A DNA stretch of 64,000 nt, taken from positions 46,219 through 110,218 of the forward strand of contig JAIBEW010000009.1 in assembly GCA_019459085.1 (NCBI GenBank). The letters are read 5' to 3'. The notes below the pieces were generated by a model. The model was not told the DNA's origin and did no database searches. It saw only the letters and a list, made by a program, of their open reading frames with translations. Shown piece by piece: positions 35,333-44,480 of this stretch. The position numbers were made by a program, and so were the translations under genes. This DNA comes from Kaistella sp. Lineage in GTDB: Bacteria; Bacteroidota; Bacteroidia; Flavobacteriales; Weeksellaceae. The first letter of the stretch is position 1. The number at the start of each line of letters is the position of its first letter.

Positions 35333-35362
35333 CAAAAGCCTTCCTTAGGGGAGGCTTTTGAT
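35333..35362. terminator. Terminator shared by tRNA cluster and panC
   Basis: The stem caaaagcct-cc/ggaggcttttg with a short loop lies between the end of the tRNA cluster and the minus-strand end of panC. It has A-rich and T-rich flanks. Confidence 0.7.
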
Positions 35363-35371
35363 GTTTTAAGA

Positions 35372-36220
35372 CTAATCAAGATGAAGGTTATCGATAAGTC
35401 TTACGTCGCTTACATTAACCACGATAAAAGCGCGGTAGTTCCGGTCTTTATAAAAGAAATCGGTTTCCTTTAATGTCTCTTCGTCTGCAATCTTAAAATA
35501 TTCCATTGTCATTCCGGGTTCATTTGCGAAAATATCCGAGACTCTTTTCTGGATTTCAGGAATGGTGATCACGCGGAACCAGCTGTTTACTTTCTGAAGC
35601 GTTTCATAAATGATTTTTGCAGCCTCTCTTTCGGGTGGGCTCAATCTTTCGTTTCTGGAACTCATGGCCAATCCGTTTTCTTCCCGATAAATTTCCACTC
35701 CATGAATCTTAACAGGAAGTTTGAGTTGCGCAGCAAGATTCCGGATGATCGCAAGCTGCTGGAAATCTTTTTCTCCAAAATAAGCATTGTTGGGTTTTAC
35801 CTGCCGGAAGAGAGTTTCAACCACCGTTCCGACCCCGTCGAAATGTCCCGGTCTCGCAGCGCCTTCCATCTCATTTTCAAGCCCATCAAATTGATAGGGT
35901 TTGCTTTCGGTTTTTTCGGGATAAAGGTCTGTAACTTCCGGAATGTACACGGCATCCACCCAGCCTGAATTTTGGAGAAAATCCAGGTCTTTCTGAATGT
36001 TGCGCGGGTATTTCTCCAGGTCAAGGGAGTTGTTGAACTGCGTTGGATTTACAAATATCGAGGAGATCACCAGATCGTTTTCCTTTCTTGCTGCTTCATA
36101 AAGAGAAAGATGGCCTTTGTGCAGGGCTCCCATTGTGGGCGCAAAACCGATTCTTTTTCCCATCTCTTTCTGCCTTTCCACATAATCTTCAAGGGTTTTT
36201 TTACTTTTCAGGATCTCCAT
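35372..36220 (-). CDS. panC: Pantothenate synthetase
   Basis: PanC joins pantoate and beta-alanine through a pantoyl-adenylate, giving vitamin B5 for CoA. The nucleotidyltransferase motif is FAPTMGALHKGHLSL (HKGH as the HIGH box), then SIFVNPTQFN, with the KMSKS-like loop in MSSRNERLS. The length of 282 aa is normal. It diverges from the GT5-domain gene with its own promoter box. No panB is visible beside it. Confidence 0.95.
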   Translation of the reverse strand: MEILKSKKTLEDYVERQKEMGKRIGFAPTMGALHKGHLSLYEAARKENDLVISSIFVNPTQFNNSLDLEKYPRNIQKDLDFLQNSGWVDAVYIPEVTDLYPEKTESKPYQFDGLENEMEGAARPGHFDGVGTVVETLFRQVKPNNAYFGEKDFQQLAIIRNLAAQLKLPVKIHGVEIYREENGLAMSSRNERLSPPEREAAKIIYETLQKVNSWFRVITIPEIQKRVSDIFANEPGMTMEYFKIADEETLKETDFFYKDRNYRAFIVVNVSDVRLIDNLHLD

Positions 36221-36247
36221 AGTTTATTTTTTGAAAATCAAATTTAA

Positions 36248-36255
36248 CAAAAATA
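36248..36255 (-). promoter_or_regulatory. -7 promoter box of panC
   Basis: On the minus strand this reads TATTTTTG, matching TAnnTTTG, 28 bases before the panC start. Confidence 0.45.
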
Positions 36256-36340
36256 TGTTTCCGATAATCTCTTTTATAGCCGCGTCTGGTCCGTAATTGA
36301 TAAAAAAATGTTAATTAAAACTAATTACATTAAATTTTTG

Positions 36341-36348
36341 TAATTTTG
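36341..36348 (+). promoter_or_regulatory. -7 promoter box of the GT5-DUF4270-glmS run
   Basis: TAATTTTG matches TAnnTTTG, 41 bases before the ATG of the GT5-domain gene. It is the only good promoter before glmS. Confidence 0.5.
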
Positions 36349-36389
36349 CAGCCAAGTATTATACTTTAATTGAATGAAAATATAAATTT

Positions 36390-37160
36390 ATGCCGAATCA
36401 GAAGATTTTATACATTACCACAGAAATGCATCCGTACCAGGAAGAAAGCAACATGGCTGCGATGGTAAGTAAAATGGCACTCAAAATGCACAGTGAAGGC
36501 AATGATGTTCGGGTATTCATGCCCAGGTTTGGCCAGATCAGTGAGCGGAAATTTCAGCTTCATGAAGTCATCCGTCTATCCGGGATGAATATTATCATCA
36601 ACGATATTGATCAGCCCCTCATTATTAAAGTAGCTTCATTACCCGGAGAAAGGCTTCAGGTTTATTTTATAGATAACGACGAATATTTTAAAAGAAAGCA
36701 GTACTATTTTGATGATGAAGGAAAAGCTTTTGATGATAACGATGAAAGAGCGATCTTTTTTGCCAGAGGCGTTATTGAAACCATTAAGAAACTGAACTGG
36801 GTTCCCGATGTCATTCATATCAATGGCTGGATGTCTTCTTTCGTTCCCATTTATCTGAAAACTTTCTATAAAACCGATTCTTATTTCAAAGATGCGAAAC
36901 TGATCATGTCTCTTTACAATGAAAAAGATGCTGAACTGAGCGCAACAATCAATGAAAAACTTCAGTTCGACAATATTTCTGAATTCAAACACCTTAAAAA
37001 GCCCACCTTCAACAGTTTTGTTACTGAAAGCATGAAGTTTGTAGACGTGGTCATTAAAGGAGACGAATTTCTGGAAGAGGAACTGGACAAAGAATTCAAA
37101 AAAACAAAAACTGAAAAATTTGAATATTTGGATGTTGATGCAATTAACAAAATATATTAA
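36390..37160 (+). CDS. Solo glycogen/starch synthase N-terminal (GT5) domain protein
   Basis: This 256-aa protein matches only the N-terminal Rossmann domain of GT5 glycogen synthases: KILYITTEMHPYQEESNMAAMVSKMALKMHSEG, then NDVRVFMPRFGQISER and WVPDVIHINGWMSS. The C-terminal GT domain of a full synthase (about 480 aa) is absent. The usual KTGGLADV motif, whose Lys binds ADP-glucose, is replaced by YQEESNMAAMV. It is therefore unlikely to make glycogen by itself. It sits 11 bases before a DUF4270 lipoprotein gene and then glmS, which suggests an envelope-linked role. This is a reading of sequence only. Confidence 0.85.
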   Translation: MPNQKILYITTEMHPYQEESNMAAMVSKMALKMHSEGNDVRVFMPRFGQISERKFQLHEVIRLSGMNIIINDIDQPLIIKVASLPGERLQVYFIDNDEYFKRKQYYFDDEGKAFDDNDERAIFFARGVIETIKKLNWVPDVIHINGWMSSFVPIYLKTFYKTDSYFKDAKLIMSLYNEKDAELSATINEKLQFDNISEFKHLKKPTFNSFVTESMKFVDVVIKGDEFLEEELDKEFKKTKTEKFEYLDVDAINKIY

Positions 37161-37171
37161 AAAGAATTTAA

Positions 37172-38707
37172 ATGGTTAAAAATATTAAGAAATTATTCAA
37201 TATTTCTTTGGTAGTGTTAGGGAGTATTTTATTGTTGAACTGTGAACCGGAAGCTGATAATCTTGGTGAGCAGTTATTTTTAGACGGTGCAGCACAGAGC
37301 AATGAAGAGTTTTTCGATTTGATTGCCTATAACATCAACAACGGCGACAAGGTGAGAAGCGATGCGGCCCGCCTTCAGAATAATGCCGTTCTAGGTGCTT
37401 TCACCGAGCCGGTTTTCGGAAAACAGAAAGCCAGTTACATCACTCAGCTCAGAATGCAGACTTATAATCCTGATTTCGGTACCAATCCGGTTGTGGATTC
37501 TGTAGTTCTCGTCTTGAGACCTGTATATGCTACGGACTCAGTTACCACAACAACTAATGACGGCTTTGTTTATCCGGATGGAGATGTAGCGGCAAAACTG
37601 GATAAAAACACTTATCCCGTAAGAAAATACGGAAAAACAAAAATAAACGGTAAAACCATTTTCAATATCAGGGTTCATGAAGTAAACGATTTCTTGAAAA
37701 GTACTGTAGATTCTGTTTATTCCGATGCCACTTATAATTATACGACACTTTTGGGTTCAAAAGTATTTGACGGGACGGTATCTTCAGTAAAGATCACAAA
37801 AGATTCCGATAATTCGGAGATTCTCACCCGTGATGCCAGTATCAGAATAAAATTGGATAACAGTTTTTTCAAAACGAAAATAATCGATAAGCAGGGATCC
37901 ATGGATCTGAAAGATGCTGCAGGATTTATCCGCTATTTCAAAGGAATAAGAATCTCTGTTGATGAGAATGACGGTTATTTATTTGGATTTACTCCGAATT
38001 CAGGTGAAATTGTGATGTACTATAAAAACGATAAAACCGAGAACGGCGTTACCACACGCCCGCAAACATCTTTCAAATTGACGATGGGAAGCGATAATGT
38101 ACATATTGGTCAGTACGAATATGACAGAGCTGGTACCGCTTTGCAAGCTGCGTTGGCAACAAGTAATGAAAATACCGGCGATCCTAAACTTTTTGCCCAG
38201 GGAATGGGTGGACCCGGAATCGGAATTAAGATTTCACCTGCTGATGTTGCAAAACTGAAAGATCGTTATCAAAACAAAAAAGCCGGTATCATCAGCGCAA
38301 AAATAAGGCTGTACAGCGATACTGAATTATGGGATAATAGTTATGATAAGCCATCTATTTTTACAATGCTTCAGAAAAATGTGAATGCTTTTCTACCGGA
38401 AATGACTGTTTTAGGTCAGGCGAATGGTTTCAGCCTCGTAAAAGGTTACGATTTGGATAAAAATCCTGCCTATTATGATTTCACCATAACAAAAACGCTT
38501 AAAGACCTTATAGAAACAGAAGCCCCTAAGAACGATTATATCATCAATATTGGCAGTTTCACTTTAGATCCGAATTCTACGACAGGTGCATTAGCAGGAT
38601 ATAATTTTACTTCCAACGCATTTACCCCCACCAGAATTGTATTGGTAGGAACCAATACCGATAATACAAACAGAGCCCGGTTACGGGTAACTTATGGGAC
38701 AAAATAA
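37172..38707 (+). CDS. DUF4270 family lipoprotein
   Basis: The signal peptide ends in the lipobox SILLLNC, giving an acidic mature N terminus CEPEADNLGEQ. The body of 511 aa has the DUF4270 features I recall: a repeated beta-rich layout with VVDSVVLVLRPVYATDS, an IRVHEVNDFLKS segment, and a C-terminal SFTLDPNSTTGALAGYNFTS...RVTYGTK. The family is Bacteroidota-specific and its role is unknown. It is probably an outer-membrane lipoprotein. It is cotranscribed with the GT5-domain gene (11-base gap) and precedes glmS by 28 bases. Confidence 0.87.
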   Translation: MVKNIKKLFNISLVVLGSILLLNCEPEADNLGEQLFLDGAAQSNEEFFDLIAYNINNGDKVRSDAARLQNNAVLGAFTEPVFGKQKASYITQLRMQTYNPDFGTNPVVDSVVLVLRPVYATDSVTTTTNDGFVYPDGDVAAKLDKNTYPVRKYGKTKINGKTIFNIRVHEVNDFLKSTVDSVYSDATYNYTTLLGSKVFDGTVSSVKITKDSDNSEILTRDASIRIKLDNSFFKTKIIDKQGSMDLKDAAGFIRYFKGIRISVDENDGYLFGFTPNSGEIVMYYKNDKTENGVTTRPQTSFKLTMGSDNVHIGQYEYDRAGTALQAALATSNENTGDPKLFAQGMGGPGIGIKISPADVAKLKDRYQNKKAGIISAKIRLYSDTELWDNSYDKPSIFTMLQKNVNAFLPEMTVLGQANGFSLVKGYDLDKNPAYYDFTITKTLKDLIETEAPKNDYIINIGSFTLDPNSTTGALAGYNFTSNAFTPTRIVLVGTNTDNTNRARLRVTYGTK

Positions 38708-38735
38708 AAAAACTAAAAACTAAATTTAATTAAAT

Positions 38736-40589
38736 ATGTGTGGAATTGTTGGCTATACAGGATTTCAGGACGCTTATGAGATAGTAATCAATGGGCTCCG
38801 GAGATTGGAATACAGAGGTTATGACAGTGCCGGAATTGTTCTTGAGAAAAAAAACGGCAGTTTTGCGGTTGAAAAAACCAAAGGTAAGGTTGATGACTTG
38901 GTAGCAATATCCCAGCATTTAAAAAACACAGCACATGTCGGAATGGGACATACACGATGGGCAACCCACGGCGTTCCCAGCGACAGAAATTCTCATCCGC
39001 ATCTTTCCAACAACGGTAAAATAGCGTTGGTGCATAACGGGATCATTGAAAATTATGATACCATTAAAACCATGCTCAAAGAGAAGGGCTTTAGCTTCAA
39101 GTCGGAAACAGATACAGAAGTGCTGGTCAACCTGATCCAGTATTTCATGGATACCACTCCTGATATCGATTTTCCAACTGCGGTAAGATTTGCCCTGAAT
39201 GAAGTGTACGGCGCTTATGCGATCACGGTAATGCATGAAGACCATCCCGGAGTTTTGGTAGTTGGAAGACTCGGTTCTCCTTTGGCCATTGGTTTGGGCG
39301 AAAATGAATATTTTATTGCTTCCGACGCTTCTCCTTTTGTAGAATTTACCAAAGAAGCCATTTATCTGGAAGAAGGACACATGGCGACGATCTCTTTAGA
39401 AAAAGGCGTTGACATCAGAACAATCATCGATAATTCGAAGATCGAACCTGCGGTACAGCAACTGAAATTGAGTCTGGAGCAAATTGAAAAAGGCGGATAT
39501 GAACACTTCATGCTTAAGGAAATCTTTGAACAGCCAAAATCCATTCACGATACACTCCGAGGCCGACTTTTAGTTGAAGAAGGAATTATAAAAATGGCCG
39601 GAATCTGGGACCATCTTGAGAAATTCACCAACGCACAGAAAATCACGATCATTGCCTGCGGAACTTCATGGCACGCCGGATTAATCGGCGAATATCTTAT
39701 TGAAGAATTTGCGAGAATCCCTGTTGAGGTGGAATATGCCTCCGAATTCAGATACAGAAACCCCATCATTAACGAAAAAGATGTGGTAATTGCCATCTCC
39801 CAGTCAGGTGAGACTGCAGATACGATGGCTGCCCTCAAACTAGCGAAAGAAAGAGGCGCTTTCATCTATGGAATCTGCAATGTCGTGGATTCTTCTATTT
39901 CCAGAATTACCGATGCCGGTTCATACACCCATGCGGGTCCTGAAATTGGCGTGGCTTCAACAAAAGCATTTACGGCACAACTCACAATCCTAGCACTTAT
40001 AGCCCTCAAATTGGGCAAGCATAACGGTAATCTCGGAAACGCTGAGTTTATGAGTCTGATCTCAGAACTCAATGCCATCCCTAAAAAAATCGAAGAAGTT
40101 TTAGCTACTACCCACGATTTGATCAAAGAAATGGCAAAAGATTTCACAAACACGCATAATTTCCTATATTTGGGAAGAGGTTATAACTATCCTGCTGCTT
40201 TGGAGGGTGCCCTTAAACTGAAGGAGATCTCCTACATTCACGCCGAAGGTTATCCTGCAGCTGAAATGAAGCACGGACCTATTGCTTTGATTGATGAAAA
40301 TATGCCGATCGTGATCATTGCTCCGAAAAGAGGCCATTACGATAAAATTGTAAGTAATGTTCAGGAAATAAAGGCCAGAAAAGGACAGGTGATCGCCGTT
40401 GTAAATAAAGGCGATGTTCAGGTTGCAGAAATGGCTGATTATGTGATAGAAATACCGGATACTTCAGAATGTTTCTCTCCAATAGTCGCTTCTGTACCTT
40501 TGCAGTTGCTCGCATATTATATCGCCGTGTACAGGGGCGCAAACGTAGATCAGCCCAGGAATCTTGCGAAATCCGTCACGGTAGAGTAA
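38736..40589 (+). CDS. glmS: Glutamine--fructose-6-phosphate aminotransferase
   Basis: GlmS makes glucosamine 6-phosphate for peptidoglycan and LPS. The N-terminal glutaminase begins MCGIVGYTG with the nucleophile Cys2. It continues with RGYDSAGI, HTRWATHGVPSDRNSHPH and HNGIIENY. Two SIS domains carry the sugar-phosphate sites (ACGTSWHAG, AISQSGETADTMAAL, and GRGYNYPAALEGALKLKEISYIHAEGY). The final AKSVTVE is the classic tail. The length of 617 aa is normal. Its supply of amino sugar fits the envelope genes on both sides. Confidence 0.97.
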   Translation: MCGIVGYTGFQDAYEIVINGLRRLEYRGYDSAGIVLEKKNGSFAVEKTKGKVDDLVAISQHLKNTAHVGMGHTRWATHGVPSDRNSHPHLSNNGKIALVHNGIIENYDTIKTMLKEKGFSFKSETDTEVLVNLIQYFMDTTPDIDFPTAVRFALNEVYGAYAITVMHEDHPGVLVVGRLGSPLAIGLGENEYFIASDASPFVEFTKEAIYLEEGHMATISLEKGVDIRTIIDNSKIEPAVQQLKLSLEQIEKGGYEHFMLKEIFEQPKSIHDTLRGRLLVEEGIIKMAGIWDHLEKFTNAQKITIIACGTSWHAGLIGEYLIEEFARIPVEVEYASEFRYRNPIINEKDVVIAISQSGETADTMAALKLAKERGAFIYGICNVVDSSISRITDAGSYTHAGPEIGVASTKAFTAQLTILALIALKLGKHNGNLGNAEFMSLISELNAIPKKIEEVLATTHDLIKEMAKDFTNTHNFLYLGRGYNYPAALEGALKLKEISYIHAEGYPAAEMKHGPIALIDENMPIVIIAPKRGHYDKIVSNVQEIKARKGQVIAVVNKGDVQVAEMADYVIEIPDTSECFSPIVASVPLQLLAYYIAVYRGANVDQPRNLAKSVTVE

Positions 40590-40611
40590 AAAAAATGCCT
40601 AAAACAAAATA

Positions 40612-40652
40612 ATTTAAGATTTTTTTCGTTTTTGAAAAAAAATCTTAAAAGT
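40612..40652 (+). terminator. Possible AT-rich terminator after glmS
   Basis: A long AT-rich inverted repeat (tttaagatttttttc/gaaaaaaaatcttaaa) follows glmS. It is less GC-rich than usual terminators and may end the glmS transcript, leaving gldK to its own promoter. Confidence 0.45.
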
Positions 40653-40697
40653 TTCTTAAAAAAATTATATATTTACCGCATAATTATAAAAATTAAC

Positions 40698-42110
40698 ATG
40701 AAAAGGATATTTCTTTTATTATTATCTGCATCTGTAGTTGTATCGTGTTCTGGAGGTGGAAGATCTTCCACCGGAAAACCGGGAACAAAAGGAGAATTGA
40801 TACCTAGAGAAAAATCGAAAACTTTTGTAGCTCAAAGACCTTACGGGATGGTGGCTATTCCCGCAGGTTCGTTTGTAGCTGGTCTTGCAGACCAGGATTT
40901 CACAAATATGGCGGAAAAAACACCACTGAAAACTGTTACAGTTCCTTCATTCTTTATGGATGAAGCTGAAACGACAAACGGCGAATACAGGGTGTTTATC
41001 AACTACGTTAGGGACTCAATTGCCAGAACGCTTTTAGCAGAAGCTGCAGGGGAAGGAGGAGATGGTTCCGGAAGGGGAGAAAGCATTAGTGATTATGCAT
41101 ATCTTGCCGCTCAGGAAGAAGATCTTACTCCATATCAGGAATATCTTGAATCTCAAGGTGAACGTGGAGACGGTTATGATGCTACTAAAAAATTAGACTG
41201 GGATATTCCTTTGCATTGGTCAACCTCCGCATATCCGGATGTTGAATACGCCGAAGTTTTGGAATCGATGTATCTTCCTGCTTCTTCAAGAGTAAGAAAC
41301 GAAAGAGTTATTGATGCCAGCAAGCTTTCCTATTCTTACGTTTGGGAAGACACAAATTCTGCAATCAGCAACAACGATAGTGGTGCTGCTTATCTTAAAA
41401 AAGAAAGTATTGCTGTATATCCTGATACAACAGTTTGGGTGAAAGATTTCCATTATGCTTATAACGAGCCATTGTTCGAACAGTATTTCTGGCACAATGC
41501 TTATAAAGATTATCCTGTAGTAGGGGTAACCTGGGATCAGGCACGAGCTTACTGTGACTTCAGATCTAAATTGAAATCTGACTATAACGAAAGCTTAAGA
41601 AAAAAGAAACAAAGACCTATGCTTTTCCGTCTTCCAACTGAAATCGAGTGGGAATATGCGGCTAGAGGTGGAATGGAAAATGCAACTTATCCTTGGGGCG
41701 GACCTTATTTAATGGACGACAGAGGATGTTACCTTGCGAATTTCAAACCGAAAAGAGGTAACTATATGGAAGATGATATAAAAGGAACCTACATCTATAC
41801 TGCTCCTGTGAAAAAATTCAGAAAGAATGGATTCGGACTGTTTGATATGGCAGGAAACGTTGCAGAGTGGACGGAATCTCAGTACAACAACTCTTCTTAC
41901 GGCTTCTCTTCTACATTAAGCCCATCAACTAAAGACCAGACAGACCCTAAGAAATCTGTAAGAGGTGGTTCTTGGAAAGATGTGGGATATATGTTGATGA
42001 CCGGTGCAAGAGACTGGGAAAGAAAAGATTCTGCCAGAAGTTATATCGGTTTCAGAACCGTTCAGGATATTCCTGAAGCTTCTGTAAAGGCAAAAAGAAG
42101 AACAAACTAA
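40698..42110 (+). CDS. gldK: Gliding motility/T9SS lipoprotein GldK
   Basis: GldK is the outer-membrane lipoprotein of the T9SS ring, and with GldN it forms the periplasmic annulus. The signal peptide (MKRIFLLLLSASVVVSC) ends at the lipobox Cys. The rest is an FGE-sulfatase-like fold: MVAIPAGSFVAGLADQDF, then SFFMDEAETTNGEYRVFINYV, GVTWDQARAYCDFRSK, LPTEIEWEYAARGGMEN, GLFDMAGNVAEWTES and VRGGSWKD. The internal ATG is chosen for the signal peptide. The four gld genes follow with gaps of about 30-50 bases and should be one operon. Confidence 0.95.
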   Translation: MKRIFLLLLSASVVVSCSGGGRSSTGKPGTKGELIPREKSKTFVAQRPYGMVAIPAGSFVAGLADQDFTNMAEKTPLKTVTVPSFFMDEAETTNGEYRVFINYVRDSIARTLLAEAAGEGGDGSGRGESISDYAYLAAQEEDLTPYQEYLESQGERGDGYDATKKLDWDIPLHWSTSAYPDVEYAEVLESMYLPASSRVRNERVIDASKLSYSYVWEDTNSAISNNDSGAAYLKKESIAVYPDTTVWVKDFHYAYNEPLFEQYFWHNAYKDYPVVGVTWDQARAYCDFRSKLKSDYNESLRKKKQRPMLFRLPTEIEWEYAARGGMENATYPWGGPYLMDDRGCYLANFKPKRGNYMEDDIKGTYIYTAPVKKFRKNGFGLFDMAGNVAEWTESQYNNSSYGFSSTLSPSTKDQTDPKKSVRGGSWKDVGYMLMTGARDWERKDSARSYIGFRTVQDIPEASVKAKRRTN

Positions 42111-42141
42111 TCAAATCTAAAAATTAAAAAAACTACACAAT

Positions 42142-42831
42142 ATGTTTAAGACAAAAGAGGCTTGGATGAATTTCTTTTATTCAATCGGCGCTGCAATCGT
42201 AATTATCGGGGCTCTATTCAAAATCACCCACTTCAGTATCGGACCAATTACTGGTAACGTTGCCCTGACAGTAGGATTAGTTGCTGAGGCAATTATTTTT
42301 ACCATTTTTGCCTTTGATCCTCCTAAATCTGAAGAATCTTATGCGTGGGAAAATGTATATCCTGAGCTTTTAGACAGACATGCAAAACCAAATCCATTGC
42401 ACTCTAATATTACAGACGGTAAAAACAACCTAATGTTGGAATTGGAAAATTCCCTTTCTAATAAATTGGATAAAATGTTGGAAGATGCTAAACTTGATGT
42501 TGGTTTATTCGAAAGACTGAGAACAGGCATCGATAAATTTTCAAATTCAGTTGACCAGATCAACCAAACAGTTGATGTTTCATCTTCTACTCATAAATAC
42601 AATGATCAGCTGAATAAAGCAGCGCAACATATGGAAAGCATGAATGCACTATATGAGCTTCAGCTTGAAAACGGTCACAGACAGTCGGAATATGCTAAAA
42701 AATATGTTGCAGATATGGAAAGATCAGCTGCCCATTCTGAAAAATTCAACGAAGAATTATCCGGATTAACATCTAACTTAAATAATCTTAACAGAGTTTA
42801 CGGCGGTATGCTGACTGCAATGAAGTCTTAA
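42142..42831 (+). CDS. gldL: Gliding motility/T9SS protein GldL
   Basis: GldL is an inner-membrane protein that, with GldM, forms the proton-driven motor of the T9SS. Two hydrophobic helices lie near the N terminus (MNFFYSIGAAIVIIGALFKI and NVALTVGLVAEAIIFTIFAF). A cytoplasmic coiled-coil tail follows (AELQ-rich, ending NLNNLNRVYGGMLTAMKS). Helix 2 carries a Glu in the membrane (LVAEAII) and helix 1 a Lys; charged residues in these helices are involved in proton use in the family. The length of 229 aa is typical. Confidence 0.95.
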   Translation: MFKTKEAWMNFFYSIGAAIVIIGALFKITHFSIGPITGNVALTVGLVAEAIIFTIFAFDPPKSEESYAWENVYPELLDRHAKPNPLHSNITDGKNNLMLELENSLSNKLDKMLEDAKLDVGLFERLRTGIDKFSNSVDQINQTVDVSSSTHKYNDQLNKAAQHMESMNALYELQLENGHRQSEYAKKYVADMERSAAHSEKFNEELSGLTSNLNNLNRVYGGMLTAMKS

Positions 42832-42878
42832 TTTCCCATCATTTCTAAACTAATTTAATTTAAAAACAAGAAAAGAGA

Positions 42879-44450
42879 ATGGCACAAGGAAAACAGACTC
42901 CACGTCAGAAAATGATCAACTTGATGTACCTCGTGTTTATTGCTATGTTGGCGATGAACATCGATCAGGAAATCATACGGTCATATTATGACTCTACCGA
43001 ATCTTTAAAGGAAACAAGGCTCCTGACCGAGCAAAAAAATACGGGAATTTTCGAGCAGACTTTAGAAACTAAGGCGCAGAATGTTCCGGACACCTATGCA
43101 CAGCCGTGGGAACAGTACAAGGTTCTTAAAACAAAGATCGATGCATTGGTTTCTCATGTTGATGATGTGAAGAAAAAACTTCTAAAAGATTCTGAGTTTA
43201 ACGAAACTCCTGGAATCGACATGAACGAGAATTTTGCAGCTTTGAATAACAGTGAAGCAGTTACCAATTACTTTTTCACTGATGGTGACGAAACCAAGCC
43301 ATCACCGAAAGCGAATGAATTGAAAGCCAAAATTGATGATGTCAGAAATTACATCAGTCAGACTTTTAAAAATAATCAGCAGCTTGCAGAATTGGTGGCA
43401 AGATCTGACAAAGCCTTGAAAACTGAATTTCCTGGCGGAAAAAAGCAAAATAACAAAAACTGGCTACAGTACAAATTTTACAATCAGCCATTAATTGCTG
43501 CTAAATCTAATCTTGAAATTCTGCAGAACGACGCCAGAAATGTGCAGTCAGATGCATTGGCAATGATGCTTCAGGAAAAAGTGGATGCGAGCATTAAGTT
43601 CAATATGTATGATGCAATTGTAAAAGCACCTACGGATGTTATAATGGGTACTAACGCAGAAGCAACAGTATATTTGGCTTCGTACTCAAACAGCAATAAG
43701 ATCAATATTCAGGGCGTTCAGAGACAGGAAAACGGTAAAGGATTTATCAATCTGAATACAGGAAGTTTAGGTCCGAAAACATTTAATGGTAATATTACCG
43801 TATTAATGGCCGACGGAAAGAACCAAACGATTCCTTACACCCACACTTACAACGTAATTGCAGGTCCTCAGGAAGTGAAATTTGAAACAGGAGCTTTATT
43901 GTCTCCGGATAAAATGAACGTGGTATACCGTGGTTTGGAAAATCCAATCTCAGGATCAATCCTGGGAGTGGACAATTCAAGACTCTCCCTTTCTGCTCCT
44001 GGAGCATCTGTTAAAGGAAGTTCAGGTAAATGGACGGTAACTCCAACTACAGGTAATACCCTTAAATTAACGATTTCAGGAACAGGACCAAGAGGGGGAA
44101 CCTCCAAAACTTTCGAATTCAGAATTAAAAATGTTCCGCCTCCACAAGGGCAGATCAGAGGAAAAGCCATCAATTCAATGCCTGCGACTTCGATTCCAAA
44201 CCAGAATGTAGCAGCAGCTTTACCTGATTTTGATTTCCCGGTTACGTTTACGGTGAACAGCTTTATGTTTAAAGCTCCCGGAAGAGCAGCAATGCTGATT
44301 CAGGGGAATTCTCTAAGCGGTGTTGAAGGCCTTACTAAAAATTTACGGGCAGGTGATGTGGTGTATATCTTCGATATCAAAACTACAGCAAGTGGTTTAG
44401 GAAATCAGCAAATCAAGAATGTTTCGCCGGTTGTTATTAATGTTCAATAA
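42879..44450 (+). CDS. gldM: Gliding motility/T9SS protein GldM
   Basis: GldM spans the periplasm between the inner-membrane motor and the outer-membrane ring. The N-terminal segment KMINLMYLVFIAMLAMNIDQE forms the membrane helix that pairs with GldL. The rest is periplasmic: a helical first part and several beta domains, with GldM signatures such as VIMGTNAEATVYLASYSNSN, IQGVQRQENGKGFINLNTGS and PYTHTYNVIAGP. The length is 523 aa. It lies between gldL and gldN, with a start 48 bases after gldL. Confidence 0.95.
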   Translation: MAQGKQTPRQKMINLMYLVFIAMLAMNIDQEIIRSYYDSTESLKETRLLTEQKNTGIFEQTLETKAQNVPDTYAQPWEQYKVLKTKIDALVSHVDDVKKKLLKDSEFNETPGIDMNENFAALNNSEAVTNYFFTDGDETKPSPKANELKAKIDDVRNYISQTFKNNQQLAELVARSDKALKTEFPGGKKQNNKNWLQYKFYNQPLIAAKSNLEILQNDARNVQSDALAMMLQEKVDASIKFNMYDAIVKAPTDVIMGTNAEATVYLASYSNSNKINIQGVQRQENGKGFINLNTGSLGPKTFNGNITVLMADGKNQTIPYTHTYNVIAGPQEVKFETGALLSPDKMNVVYRGLENPISGSILGVDNSRLSLSAPGASVKGSSGKWTVTPTTGNTLKLTISGTGPRGGTSKTFEFRIKNVPPPQGQIRGKAINSMPATSIPNQNVAAALPDFDFPVTFTVNSFMFKAPGRAAMLIQGNSLSGVEGLTKNLRAGDVVYIFDIKTTASGLGNQQIKNVSPVVINVQ

Positions 44451-44480
44451 GAAAAATAGAAAAATTATAATATTTTCAAT

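Noticed and set aside
41040..41200. Possible low-complexity or inserted segment in gldK
   Set aside because: The Glu/Gly-rich loop keeps the frame and lies in a variable loop of the FGE-like fold.
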